NCBI GenBank assembly: GCA_963789215.1
Contig: CAWBJY010000002.1
Location: 124,001-188,000, forward strand
Direction: 5' to 3'
Source: Phormidesmis sp963789215
Lineage (GTDB): Bacteria; Cyanobacteriota; Cyanobacteriia; Phormidesmidales; Phormidesmidaceae
DNA length: 64,000 bases
Positions 35,461 through 44,487 of the stretch are shown one piece after another. The notes under the pieces were generated by a model. It did not search any database, was not told the origin of the DNA, and saw nothing but the letters and a program-made list of their open reading frames with translations. The position numbers and the translations under genes are program-made. Position 1 is the stretch's first letter. The number at the start of each line of letters is the position of its first letter.

Positions 35461-36624
35461 ATGTGTGACGGTCGCTTTAGGGTGGTTAATGCCCGCTTAC
35501 CTTTTTACTCGGGTTACTATCAGTTGGCGATCGCCGATGGCCTAATTCAGTCGATTGAGCCGATGACGGCAGCGGCTTTGGCTACGGGAACGGTGATTGA
35601 TTTTGAGGGCGACTGGATTTCTTTAGGGGCGATCGATTTGCAGATTAACGGTGCGCTAGGACTGGCGTTTCCCGATTTGCGCTTGGAGAATTTGGATAAG
35701 CTACAGGCAATTTGCGATTTGCTGTGGGCGCAGGGGGTGTCGGGCTTTTGCCCGACGCTGGTGACGACTTCGCTAGAGAATTTTCAAGGGAGTTTGCGGG
35801 CGATCGCAACTTTTCAATCTCAGCAGCGCCCAACAGACCCAACGGCCCAAATCATCGGTGTCCATCTCGAAGGCCCGTTTTTGAACCCGAAGAAGCGAGG
35901 CGCACATCCTGCTGAATTTTTGCAGCCGCTGACTTTGGAGAATGTGAAGGCCGTGATTGGAGACTTTGCTGAAGCGGTGAGCATCGTAACGCTTGCCCCC
36001 GAGATGGCAGCGGATTCTACGGCGATAGACTGGCTGATTGCGCAAGGCATTACGGTTAGCTTGGGTCACTCTTTGGCGACTGCTGAACAGGCCGAAGGTG
36101 CGTTTGGCCAAGGCGCTACGATGGTGACTCATGCCTTTAATGCGATGCCAGGATTGCATCACCGAGAGCCGGGGTTGCTGGGCGCAGCCCTGAGTGATTC
36201 GCGGGTGTGCTGCGGTTTTATTGCAGATGGTCAGCATATTAATTCCACCATGCTGGACTTACTTTTGCGCACTGGACGTGGCCGCTTCTATCGCGATGCC
36301 AGCAGCCGACTAGGCGATCTGTTTTTAGTGAGCGATGCGCTCTCTCCGCTCGGCTTGCCCGATGGCACTTACCCTTGGGATTCGCGAGAGATTGAGGTTG
36401 TTAATGGAACAGCGCGACTGGCGGATGGGACGCTTTCGGGCACGACGCTGCCTTTAATTGAGGGGGCTAAGAATTTGGTGGCGTGGGGGCTGTGTTCTGT
36501 TGAAGAGGCGATCGCACTGGTGACGCATTTGCCGCGCAGTGCTTTGGGGTTGGCAGCGATCGCACCTGGCAATCCGGCTCATCTTTTGCGCTGGTCTGAG
36601 CCTGAAGATGGTGCGATCGCTTAA
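35461..36624 (+). CDS. nagA: N-acetylglucosamine-6-phosphate deacetylase
   Basis: NagA removes the acetyl group from GlcNAc-6-P in amino-sugar recycling. The 387-residue amidohydrolase has DLQINGALGLAFPD (metal region), GVHLEGPFLNPKKRGAHP with the metal-binding Glu, SLGHSLATAEQAEGAF, VTHAFNAMPGLHHREPG and the catalytic Asp in LVSDALSPLGLPDG. It is divergent from purE, an arrangement found in several cyanobacteria. A small ORF follows 33 bp downstream. Confidence 0.95.
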   Translation: MCDGRFRVVNARLPFYSGYYQLAIADGLIQSIEPMTAAALATGTVIDFEGDWISLGAIDLQINGALGLAFPDLRLENLDKLQAICDLLWAQGVSGFCPTLVTTSLENFQGSLRAIATFQSQQRPTDPTAQIIGVHLEGPFLNPKKRGAHPAEFLQPLTLENVKAVIGDFAEAVSIVTLAPEMAADSTAIDWLIAQGITVSLGHSLATAEQAEGAFGQGATMVTHAFNAMPGLHHREPGLLGAALSDSRVCCGFIADGQHINSTMLDLLLRTGRGRFYRDASSRLGDLFLVSDALSPLGLPDGTYPWDSREIEVVNGTARLADGTLSGTTLPLIEGAKNLVAWGLCSVEEAIALVTHLPRSALGLAAIAPGNPAHLLRWSEPEDGAIA

Positions 36625-36657
36625 TTGGCAACGCCTAAATCTAAATTCTCATTAGTG

Positions 36658-36969
36658 ATGACTATGAACTCACGCCTAGTAGACGCGATCGCGCAAATTG
36701 TTCTAGCGATGTCCGCCGAAGAACGTCAGCTTTTCGAACAGATCATAGATTCTGCTTCGCCGCTTAAACCGTCTTTGAATAGTTCTGACAAAACCCAGAA
36801 CGAACAGATCAGTAGTAAGAAGAACAATCAGGCAAGCCCTGCTCAGAAAAGCGAGGCTGCGCTGAGTAAAGATGCTCAAGTTGCGCAAATTGCGCAGCAG
36901 ATGCAAGATTTTGAAGAGAAACATGCAATGCCGCTGAGTCCGCTGCCAGACGATCAGTGGACTTTGTGA
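36658..36969 (+). CDS. small hypothetical protein
   Basis: The 103-residue ORF has an N-terminal helical motif (LVDAIAQIVLAMSAEERQLF), a Ser/Gln/Lys-rich low-complexity middle and a C-terminal stretch ending LSPLPDDQWTL. The N-terminal helix resembles those found in small cyanobacterial antitoxin-like proteins, but no toxin gene adjoins. The ATG at 36658 is used; a TTG directly after the nagA stop would add 11 residues. Function unknown; possibly co-transcribed with nagA. Confidence 0.5.
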   Translation: MTMNSRLVDAIAQIVLAMSAEERQLFEQIIDSASPLKPSLNSSDKTQNEQISSKKNNQASPAQKSEAALSKDAQVAQIAQQMQDFEEKHAMPLSPLPDDQWTL

Positions 36970-37276
36970 AAGGTTGCAGATAAAGCGGCTGCGAGCGAGT
37001 GGACACTTTTTAATAAAGTCTGTCTAAACACTGACAGATGTCACTCCAACTTCGAGGCGAGCTGGCTATGGTCGTAACAAGTTCCCTTGATGGTTTTTGG
37101 GAATGATAGCGAAGTGAGCGGATTGTTCGTAAATCCATCGTAAGTAGATATCAGGTCTTTGCAGGCAGCTTTGATACCTAAATATTTCGGTGTTTAGCGC
37201 GTAATTCTCAAAAGGAAAGACTTCGCTGAATACTCATTCTGTTGCTTTTACCGCTTTAATTTTTAAGGATTTGTCC
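36970..37276. other. intergenic region upstream of the ATPase/nuclease module
   Basis: This 307 bp spacer contains a 6-bp inverted repeat (TCTGTC and GACAGA, near 37018-37040) and presumably the promoter of the module. No attachment site or terminal repeat was recognised. Confidence 0.5.
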
Positions 37277-37528
37277 ATGGCTAGTAAAGTCACCCCTCTG
37301 TACGCTCAAACTCGCACTCTCTTGAAGCTATGGGCTTTGGCGGAATCCCTGTGTCTAAATCAAAATTCAAGCCTGGAAGAAAGCTGCAGGCAAAGCTCCT
37401 ATAAGACGGCTTTTAGTCAGCTAGTAGAGGACGACTCTGCCATAGATAAAGTAAAGGTTGGACGCTATGACCGGTACATCGTTACTGAGGAAGGCGAATC
37501 TGCTAATTGGCAAGAACTTGATGGATGA
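37277..37528 (+). CDS. small winged-helix-like protein, first gene of the ATPase/nuclease module
   Basis: The 83-residue ORF starts at an ATG preceded by AAGGA. It shows LLKLWALAESLCLNQNSSL, a recognition-helix-like YKTAFSQLVEDDSAID and a wing VKVGRYDRYIVTEEGE. It overlaps the next short frame by four bases. The C terminus seems cut short, and sequence that would suit its continuation (NFAF and IASIGLKDANAAMLKYLG) occurs in other frames just downstream, so the gene may already be frameshifted. A DNA-binding regulatory or targeting role in the module is inferred, not shown. Confidence 0.5.
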   Translation: MASKVTPLYAQTRTLLKLWALAESLCLNQNSSLEESCRQSSYKTAFSQLVEDDSAIDKVKVGRYDRYIVTEEGESANWQELDG

Positions 37529-37704
37529 CAATTTTGCGTTTCATCGCTAGCATTGGGCTAAAAGATGCAAACGCGGCAATGCTCAAATACTTAGGAAAAC
37601 ATGCTTCTGAGTCAAGCTTCTGGCACTTCAACACTCTGATAGCGAAGCAGGCTCATCCAACGGACACCAAAACGGTAGCATGTGCCAGACATCAACTCTT
37701 ATGA
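37525..37704 (+). CDS. short ORF, probable displaced C terminus of the preceding protein
   Basis: A 59-codon frame begins at an ATG overlapping the previous stop (ATGA). Its first half, FIASIGLKDANAAMLKYLGK, is protein-like and helical; the rest drifts to less convincing sequence. It could be a separate small protein or, more likely, the C-terminal segment of the upstream winged-helix protein displaced by frameshift. No motif identifies a function. Confidence 0.3.
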   Translation: MTILRFIASIGLKDANAAMLKYLGKHASESSFWHFNTLIAKQAHPTDTKTVACARHQLL

Positions 37705-37973
37705 ACGTTTACACAAAACAACTCTAGAAGACCTACGACCGATTAAATCAGGATTACAACCTGGATAACTTAGTGCCAATTTATCGAATTCGTCGCGAGT
37801 TAGGCGATCGCCTTCCTCGCCAAAAATTCAACGAATGGCTGCTAGAAGCCCAAGCTAACGATCTGGTGCAGCTCATGGGTGGCGACTTGCCCAACGTGAC
37901 TGCCGATCAGTTAGAAGACTCTGTTGCTATTCCTGGTGGCGGTACGCGCTTCTATGCAAAGCGACTGCGCTAG
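37682..37973 (+). pseudogene. second winged-helix-like gene, frameshifted
   Basis: From the GTG at 37682 a frame reads PDINSYERLHKTTLEDLRPI and stops at 37766. The frame starting beyond the TAG at 37725 reads KTYDRLNQDYNLDNLVPIYR and continues as a winged-helix-like domain (RRELGDRLPRQKFNEWLLEA) to YAKRLR at 37973. Joining the two with one frame change near 37740-37755 gives a protein of about 96 residues. The 66-codon frame from the GTG at 37773 could still be translated alone, but would lack the first helices. The large ATPase gene follows 59 bp downstream. Confidence 0.5.
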
Positions 37974-38032
37974 CCAAACATAACTGCAATTTAATCTACC
38001 GTCTGGTATTCCTACAGCCCACTTTTTTCATA

Positions 38033-40069
38033 ATGCCTGTTTCACAAAAAGCCTCTGCCGAGACTGCTATTCTTTCTGCGCTAAACGCTAACAATCCATT
38101 TGAAAGACCGCCCGTTGTTAAAGAACAAAATATTTGGGGCGAGTCCTTTCCTGATATTCCTTCGCTCAATGCTAAAGCTTCAGACAGTCTGTTTGAGGCG
38201 CTAAAGAAAGTGCGAGCCGCTGACTCTAGCTTGGAAAAAGTGACTTCTCTGGTTTTCACCGCCGATAGGGGCGTAGGAAAAAGTCACGTGATCAAGCGTG
38301 TTCGACGCAGACTACAGGCTACTAGCGAAGGCATTTTTATCTACGCTAGTGCCGATAGATACGGCGATCTTTCTCTTATCAACTTGCTTTTTCAGCAGTC
38401 TATTGCTGAGAGCTTAGAACAGATAGGGAGTGCGGGTGTTACGCAATGGCAAGAGATTGCTACGCTGATGGTGGCAGAGGCTTTAAAAAGTAATAACGCA
38501 AATGCAAAAGTTCCTGCTGCGCCAGACTTAGTTAAAAGATTTGATCGGGTTTATCACGATAAGCGATCGCAAAATAGAGATTTGGTAAAAGATCTCGTCA
38601 CAGCTATTCGCAAATTAAAGCCCTCTGCTGACGCCTATATCTTGCGAGCGATTGTCTGGACACTTTCTGAAGAACGCGGGCCGCTAGCGGTGAAATGGCT
38701 CGCGGGCGAGCAGTTGGACGCACAAGATGCTGCCGACCTGCGCCTGCCGCCAAATAATAAAAGCGAAGGCGAAGCCAATGCCTCTGCGCCGACCACCATC
38801 GCTAAACTGCTCTCTTTAATCGGTGAGTACAGAACGGTTATTGTTTGCTTTGACGAGCTAGACACGATTGCTGCGAATAATAATGGCTATACAACTGCCT
38901 TTGTCATTCTCGATTTGATTAAAAGACTGTTTGATTCTGTAGGTCAGTCTGCTCAAGCTAAAGGGATCGTCACGCTAACGGTTTTGCTACCAGATCTGTG
39001 GCGTCAGGTGAAACAGAGCAAGGATGCGTCTTCGGAGAAAATCTCAGCTTATGGTGAGCCAATTGATCTGGAATATCTTAATGTGGATGCTACCAAAGAG
39101 CTGTGTGCACTGACGCTTGGTAAGTTTTACGAGAAGAAAGGATTAACCGCGCCTGTTCCCATCTATCCGTTTGACGAAGACGAGATTACAGCGTTTGGTA
39201 AGGGCAGACCTTCAGCTCGCGAAGCCCTAAAGTGGTTCTCTTTGCGGCTAAATGAGAAGCTAGAGAAAATTCAGCCGCCACCGCTGCCGCCGAAGGAGAG
39301 ATTTGCTCAGGCTTATCAAAATGCTTTAGACCAGTTTGATTTGGATGATCTTGAGACGAATGCAGTGACGGCTGAAGCGCTGAAATTCTGTTTTAAGAAA
39401 ATGACTGAGCTGAGCGGCCTAAAAGATCAAGTGATTGAGGGCGTTGTGGTTAGAGGCGTGGAAGACATTACGCCAAAGTCAAAAAATGACGGTCGGCTAC
39501 ACTTTAAGCTAGTGGGCGAAGAAAAGGGTGAACCTGTGGTAATTGGCATAGGTGTAATCCAAGAGACGCACGGGCTTTCTGTAGGCGCTGGGTTTAGAAG
39601 ACTATTGGATACGGAGACGTTTGGCCTGTCTCGAGGCTGTCTGGTTCGATCTCGCGATCGCAAAATAAAACGCTACTGGGATTCTTTCGAGTATTACCAG
39701 CAGCTCATTGCCAATGGCGGCGAATGGGTAGATCTTGTCGTTGACGATATCAAACCCTTGCTTGCGCTGCAATATGTTTACGAGCATCACGAGAAATTCG
39801 ACTTAACTCATAAAAGGCTAGATTCTTTTGCGTTTACTCGCAATCTAATCCAGGATAATCCGCTGCTCAAAGAGATTTTAAGTCGTCCAGAAGGCCAGGT
39901 TGTGGAAGATGCCTTAGAAGGCGAAGAGCTGCAAAGACTCAGCGACGAAGTTGACGTAGACACTCTTGAGGCCGACTTGTCTCAGTCACTAGACGCTGAA
40001 AACGAGCTACTCGATGAAGTCGAAGTCCGAGATGAAATGCAAGAATTCGCTGAAGCGCTCTCCGCATGA
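38033..40069 (+). CDS. P-loop ATPase with C-terminal helical/nuclease-like region
   Basis: The 678-residue protein is intact. Walker A is ADRGVGKSH (residues 77-85) and Walker B is VIVCFDELDT (Asp274, Glu275), which together define an AAA+/STAND-like ATPase. Before it, NPFERPPVVKEQNIWGESFP may bind partners. Residues about 455-570 contain DGRLHFKLVGEEKGEPVVIG and VGAGFRRLLDTETFGLSRGC, an alpha/beta region reminiscent of a degenerate restriction-endonuclease fold. The C terminus is acidic. The stop overlaps the next gene (ATGA). Context with winged-helix and nuclease genes suggests an anti-phage or anti-plasmid module; that is inference. The family was not recognised by name. Confidence 0.75.
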   Translation: MPVSQKASAETAILSALNANNPFERPPVVKEQNIWGESFPDIPSLNAKASDSLFEALKKVRAADSSLEKVTSLVFTADRGVGKSHVIKRVRRRLQATSEGIFIYASADRYGDLSLINLLFQQSIAESLEQIGSAGVTQWQEIATLMVAEALKSNNANAKVPAAPDLVKRFDRVYHDKRSQNRDLVKDLVTAIRKLKPSADAYILRAIVWTLSEERGPLAVKWLAGEQLDAQDAADLRLPPNNKSEGEANASAPTTIAKLLSLIGEYRTVIVCFDELDTIAANNNGYTTAFVILDLIKRLFDSVGQSAQAKGIVTLTVLLPDLWRQVKQSKDASSEKISAYGEPIDLEYLNVDATKELCALTLGKFYEKKGLTAPVPIYPFDEDEITAFGKGRPSAREALKWFSLRLNEKLEKIQPPPLPPKERFAQAYQNALDQFDLDDLETNAVTAEALKFCFKKMTELSGLKDQVIEGVVVRGVEDITPKSKNDGRLHFKLVGEEKGEPVVIGIGVIQETHGLSVGAGFRRLLDTETFGLSRGCLVRSRDRKIKRYWDSFEYYQQLIANGGEWVDLVVDDIKPLLALQYVYEHHEKFDLTHKRLDSFAFTRNLIQDNPLLKEILSRPEGQVVEDALEGEELQRLSDEVDVDTLEADLSQSLDAENELLDEVEVRDEMQEFAEALSA

Positions 40070-40628
40070 CCATACTCAACATCTCTCTATGCCTACCTGA
40101 GCTAGATATTATCGCCCTGCGCGAACAGCGTTCTATTGTTGCGCTAACTCAACGATTTATCGTGCCGGATCGCTCGTTTGCGCTGCTGCCCTGTCGCGCT
40201 TCTGTGGAGGCTTCAGACAGCCTCTACCATCCGCAACTTCTAACAGACTTGAAAGGCAAAATATTACCGTCATCGGAGCCGCTGAATGCAACCCATTGGG
40301 CGCAGTGTGTGTTTTGCCAGCCGGTAGATGAAGGTGCGATCGCCATGCTCTCAAACCTCACTATCTGGACAGCAGAATGCGTTATCTCAGCGCTTACAAA
40401 ACGGCAGCCTTTTTCTCTCCTTTCTTGCGAACCTACACTTTGCCACAGCCTATAGCAGTAGAGTCCGAACCTATTTGTGAACAACTTTATAAGTTCATTC
40501 CGCTACCTCGCTATTTAGAAGTAGGTACAGAATCGTCTGTTTATAGCGATGAAGACTTTTCAACAGCAAAACAAAGCATTTTAGAGCCGAAAAATGACGA
40601 GCTTAAGAGCCCGGATGCTCTGAACTAG
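40066..40628 (+). pseudogene. N-terminal part of broken nuclease-like gene
   Basis: The frame from 40066 (coupled to the ATPase stop by ATGA) reads TILNISLCLPELDIIALREQ and ends at 40455. From the TTTTT run at 40410-40414 the neighbouring frame continues sensibly: QPF joins FSPFLRTYTLPQPIAVESEP and IPLPRYLEV, until a TAG at 40626. A one-base slip in the T-run therefore explains the break. The same frame resumes after the TAG, so this and the following piece are one ancestral gene of roughly 475 codons. The function of the N-terminal half is unknown. Confidence 0.6.
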
Positions 40629-40637
40629 AGGAAGAGA

Positions 40638-41497
40638 TTGCTGAGCCGAGAAGTATTCTTAAACTCTCCTGATTGGATTGAGCAGATATCTAAAGTAGGC
40701 CACTCTAGTAATGGTTATGATTTTGAGAAATTAGTCCGCAAAGGTCTAGTGTTGCTAGGGTTCACTAACTCTTTGAATCAGCTACAGCAAGCTTAGATCC
40801 AAACGCAACTGGCGGCGCAGGCGGCCTAGACTTCTATGCAGATTGGCCTTACCCGCTGATGGGTGAATGTAAAGCAACCGCCTCAGACACCAACAGCGTT
40901 GGTAGACCTGTTAGACAACTACAAAACTTAGGAACTCAATGGCTAGGTATAGAAGACTATAACGGTTCGGTTAAGCTGGTAATTGCAGCGGGTAAGATCT
41001 CTCCTCATGATGAGCAGCTTGCCAACAGCTCTAAAACGAACGTTATTCGTCCGAAGACATTTCAAGCACTGGTTGCTTTGAAGGCCCGGTATGAAGAGTT
41101 GTTCAATCCTTCAGATTTGGAAGAGACGCTAAGAGCAGAGCCATTTGGCAAGGCTGCTGATGAAAAGCTCTCTTCGAAGATCGAAGGGTGGAAGACTATC
41201 TTCGAAGATCAAGAAATGGCTACTTTAGAACATGCAAAGGAGTGGCAAAGAGGCAGGCAAGTTGTTCAAACTGTGAAGGAGCTATCGGAGCAGGCTATCT
41301 ACAAAGAGCGGAGAGGCTTTTCTGTGGTGGAAGTGCGATCGCACTACAACGCAAAATATCAACCTTGTCTAAAAGACGAGGATATTGAAAACGTCCTTAG
41401 CGGCCTCACCGCTCCATTCTCTGCTGGCTGTTTAGGTAAACATCAGTCTCTAGATCGAGATCGTTACTATTTTAGGAAAGACATGCCTCAGCTTTAG
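40638..41497 (+). pseudogene. C-terminal PD-(D/E)XK nuclease-like part of broken gene
   Basis: From 40638 the frame reads SPDWIEQISKVGHSSNGYDF then EKLVRKGLVLLGFTNS, the first helix of a restriction-endonuclease fold, and stops at a TAG at 40793. The overlapping frame continues ASLDPNATGGAGGLDFYADW and PYPLMGECKAT to the end at 41497. The residues GLDFY and GECK give the D and E-x-K of a PD-(D/E)XK active site. A single base change of frame near 40775-40795 splits the domain. An internal ATG at 40859 starts an open 212-codon frame, but it lacks the catalytic Asp, so a product from it would be inactive. Confidence 0.65.
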
Positions 41498-41741
41498 AGC
41501 TTAGTTTTGCTAGGGTTTAGTTCTACTGAGATTTAGTTCTGCTATTGGCATGGCACTCCTAAAGTGCAAAGTGAAAGTGCAAAAATGACCAAAGTTTTTC
41601 TAGACGCTTTGCATGCAATTTCGCCTGCCGTTCCTTCAGTTGTAGACTGTGTGTCCGCGTAGATGGGCCGGTTCGAGCGGGCAAAACGTACTAAGATCTA
41701 AGCGCACAGACCTATCTTCTAAGTACTTACTACCAGCGGAC

Positions 41742-42449
41742 ATGACTACTCCTACCCTCGATGATAAGACCGTTGTTCGTGATTATTTCAACCAAACGGG
41801 CTTTGACCGCTGGAAGCGCATCTATGGCGATGGCGAAGTGAATAAGGTGCAGGTGAACATTCGCGCTGGGCACCAGAAGACGATTGACAACGTGCTGGCC
41901 TGGTTTGCAGAAGATGGCGACCTGTCGGAAATGACGGTGTGCGATGCAGGCTGTGGGGTGGGGAGCCTGGCGATTCCGCTGGCGCGGATGGGGGCTAAGG
42001 TATACGCCAGCGATATTTCTGAAAAGATGGCTGAAGAAGGCGCTAAGCGGGCTAAGGCCGAGCTAGGCGATGAGCTGACGGCTGAACAGATGCCCGAGTT
42101 TGAGGCAAAGGATCTGGAGTCTATTGACGGGAGCTACCACACGGTGGTGTGCCTAGATGTGCTCATCCACTACCCGCAGGAGAAGGCCGATGACATGGTG
42201 AAGCACCTGAGCAGCCTAGCGAGCGACCGGGTGATTATGAGCTTTGCGCCCAAAACCTGCTTTTACGCCACGCTAAAAAAGGTGGGCGATTTCTTCCCTG
42301 GGCCCAGTAAAGCAACGCGGGCGTATTTGCACAGAGAATCGGATGTGGTGGCGGCGTTAGAAGCAAACGGTTGGAAAATTGGACGGCGATCGCTCAACAA
42401 AGCACCTTTCTATTTCTCGCGTTTGCTAGAAGCGACTCGCTCAAATTAG
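41742..42449 (+). CDS. chlM: magnesium protoporphyrin IX methyltransferase
   Basis: ChlM methylates the C13 propionate of Mg-protoporphyrin IX with SAM in chlorophyll synthesis. The 235-residue protein has VVRDYFNQTGFDRWKRIYGD at the N terminus, the SAM loop VCDAGCGVGSLAIPLARMGA and VVCLDVLIHYPQEKADDM. The start at 41742 gives the usual length; the open frame upstream lacks family sequence. It is followed by unrelated small genes. Confidence 0.95.
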   Translation: MTTPTLDDKTVVRDYFNQTGFDRWKRIYGDGEVNKVQVNIRAGHQKTIDNVLAWFAEDGDLSEMTVCDAGCGVGSLAIPLARMGAKVYASDISEKMAEEGAKRAKAELGDELTAEQMPEFEAKDLESIDGSYHTVVCLDVLIHYPQEKADDMVKHLSSLASDRVIMSFAPKTCFYATLKKVGDFFPGPSKATRAYLHRESDVVAALEANGWKIGRRSLNKAPFYFSRLLEATRSN

Positions 42450-42717
42450 GCCAATCGTAAATCTGATACAAAGAAACGATGTACTTAGCTCGTATCAATT
42501 AAGTTTGGGACGTGGGCATATTACAGTGGCTAATGAGTTGGAAAGAAGGCGATCAGTTGCCGTAGGTTAACGCTACTTCGAGTTCGCTTAAAGTCTGCGA
42601 CTGAGCAACAGAATCTATCCGGAACATCACATAGTATCGATGTGTTTATAAGCCAGGGAAGCTATCTACTTAAGTCTCTGTCTTCCCACTCTTGGCTAAT
42701 TACTATTGGGCAACATC

Positions 42718-43134
42718 ATGACTAAAGCAAAATACGTGGCGAGCGTTGGCCTATCGGCCTTGGGCCTGCTGCTGGGGTTTCTATGTGTTGGCAGAGCCGC
42801 AGAAACTGCGCTCGATTCTCATCCAGAGCGCTTACATAAGCGAGAGACTATAACGGCTGGTTTGCTGTTGGGAATTCCCTGTACAGCGGGCGCGGGTTTA
42901 ATGCTGTTGAATACGGAGAGTAACCGCCGCGAAGACCGTTCTCAGCGGATGCAAACGCTTTTTTATAAGGCGCTAAAGGCCAATGATGGCAAGATTAATC
43001 CGCTACAGTTCGCTATGCTAGCAGAGGTCTCGCTGGCAGAATCGCAAAAGTGCCTGAACGATTGGGCAGGTCCGCTTAACGCTGACTTTGAAGTGGATGA
43101 TGCAGGCGTGGTGGAGTATTGCTTTTATTTGTAA
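42718..43134 (+). CDS. two-helix membrane protein with small C-terminal domain
   Basis: The 138-residue protein has two N-terminal membrane helices (VGLSALGLLLGFLCVGRA and TAGLLLGIPCTAGAGLML). A soluble domain of about 70 residues (FYKALKANDGKINPLQFAML through WAGPLNADFEVDDAG) follows, which resembles a winged helix. Function unknown. The ATG at 42718 is used rather than a TTG four codons upstream. It is 27 bp upstream of the DUF423 gene. Confidence 0.6.
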   Translation: MTKAKYVASVGLSALGLLLGFLCVGRAAETALDSHPERLHKRETITAGLLLGIPCTAGAGLMLLNTESNRREDRSQRMQTLFYKALKANDGKINPLQFAMLAEVSLAESQKCLNDWAGPLNADFEVDDAGVVEYCFYL

Positions 43135-43161
43135 GGCTTCTATTTGTAAAGCGGGTTTGAT

Positions 43162-43533
43162 ATGGCACGGCTGTTTTTTGCGATCGCATCTATCTTAGGT
43201 GCACTGTCCGTAGCCGGTGGAGCCTTCGGCGCACATGCGCTTAAAGGTCAGCTTACTGAAGCGGCGCTGGGCAGCTTCGAAACCGGCATTCGATATCAGA
43301 TGTATCATGCGCTGGCGCTGCTGATAGTTGCGCTGCTGCTGAAGCAATCGCCCGCTTCCGCTTTAACCATTGCAGGCTGGTGCTTCATTGCTGGCATCGT
43401 TCTGTTTTCGGGCAGCCTTTACGGTTTGAGCCTAGCCGGTATTAAGGCGCTAGGCCCGGTCACGCCTTTGGGTGGCGTTGCGTTCATTGCCGGTTGGATT
43501 TGTTTGGTCATCGGTAGCTCTAAAGCCTTTTAA
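43162..43533 (+). CDS. DUF423 family membrane protein
   Basis: The 123-residue protein has four predicted membrane helices and the family signature FGAHALKGQL near the N terminus, followed by FETGIRYQMYHALALLIVAL and LYGLSLAGIKALGPVTPLGG. The function of this YgdD/YwdK-type family is not established. Length is normal. Confidence 0.9.
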   Translation: MARLFFAIASILGALSVAGGAFGAHALKGQLTEAALGSFETGIRYQMYHALALLIVALLLKQSPASALTIAGWCFIAGIVLFSGSLYGLSLAGIKALGPVTPLGGVAFIAGWICLVIGSSKAF

Positions 43534-43641
43534 CGGCGGCTGTTATCTCTAGGAAGATTGATAGAGAAGCGTACGCCGAAAACTCTCAGTTAAGAAAGCT
43601 TTATTTGCGCCAGAATAATAAAGCTTTTTATATTGAGTTAT

Positions 43642-44430
43642 ATGTGTCGAATCTTGGGCTATATTGGCCCGTCTATTGCCTTAAACCGGCTAGTGCTAGA
43701 GCCAGAGCATTCTTTGTTGGTACAAAGCTACAAGCCCAAAGAGCTAGATAACGCGGTGCTTAACGGCGATGGGTTTGGCTTGGGCTGGCACCGTGAAGGC
43801 AGCGATCCCTTTGTTTATCGAAGCATTCTGCCGATGTGGAATGATCGCAACCTGGATGATTTGTGTCGCTACGTCCAGGCCAAAAACTTCGTGGTTAATC
43901 TGCGCAGCGCGACGAGCAAAATGCCGTTAGATCTGAGCAACTGCCAGCCTTTTACGCATAACGACATCGTGTTTGTGCACAACGGCATGATTGAGAATTT
44001 CTTTGAATCGCTGCATCGTCCTATTCGAGAAAAGCTGTGCGATGTTGCCTACCGCAAAATTCAGGGAATTACCGACTCTGAGCATATTTTCGCGCTGCTG
44101 GTTCACCATTTAGAGACAGAACCCGGCCTGGACTTAGCCGAAGCGCTAAAGCGAACCATGACCGAAATTATCGAGCTGGCCGAACAAAAGGATGTACGCG
44201 TTGCGGCCAACCTCATTTTGACGACGGGCGATAGAATGATCGCCCTGCGCTACGACAATCGAAAAACAGCGCCCTCCTTCTACCTGCTAAAGAACGCACC
44301 TGAGTTCCCGGATTCGGTAATCCTTACTTCTGAGGCTCCTTTTGAAGGCGATTGGCAGGTCTACAATCAAAGCGATCTCATTAGTATCGACTCGGATTTG
44401 CAAATTAAAAGCTACGCTACGCTTGGGTAG
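43642..44430 (+). CDS. egtC: gamma-glutamyl-hercynylcysteine sulfoxide hydrolase EgtC
   Basis: EgtC is a class II glutamine amidotransferase-like hydrolase that removes glutamate from gamma-glutamyl-hercynylcysteine sulfoxide in ergothioneine synthesis. The 262-residue protein starts MCRILGYIG, where Cys2 becomes the N-terminal nucleophile, and has NGDGFGLGWH, NLRSATS and PFTHNDIVFVHNGMIENFF. The ATG at 43642 is required for Cys2; a TTG three codons earlier is not used. It is the first of three consecutive egt genes. Confidence 0.9.
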   Translation: MCRILGYIGPSIALNRLVLEPEHSLLVQSYKPKELDNAVLNGDGFGLGWHREGSDPFVYRSILPMWNDRNLDDLCRYVQAKNFVVNLRSATSKMPLDLSNCQPFTHNDIVFVHNGMIENFFESLHRPIREKLCDVAYRKIQGITDSEHIFALLVHHLETEPGLDLAEALKRTMTEIIELAEQKDVRVAANLILTTGDRMIALRYDNRKTAPSFYLLKNAPEFPDSVILTSEAPFEGDWQVYNQSDLISIDSDLQIKSYATLG

Positions 44431-44487
44431 TTCGCGCGGTGCGAAGTTGCAGATACATTAACCCTTCTAACGCCCTCGACTATCTCA

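Noticed and set aside
37773..37973. Independent 66-codon gene starting at GTG
   Set aside because: The upstream in-frame and adjacent-frame sequence completes the same domain, so this is the tail of a frameshifted gene.
40859..41497. Independent 212-codon protein starting at ATG 40859
   Set aside because: Its frame continues upstream into the GGAGGLDFYADW segment that carries the catalytic Asp, so it is the C-terminal part of a longer nuclease-like gene.
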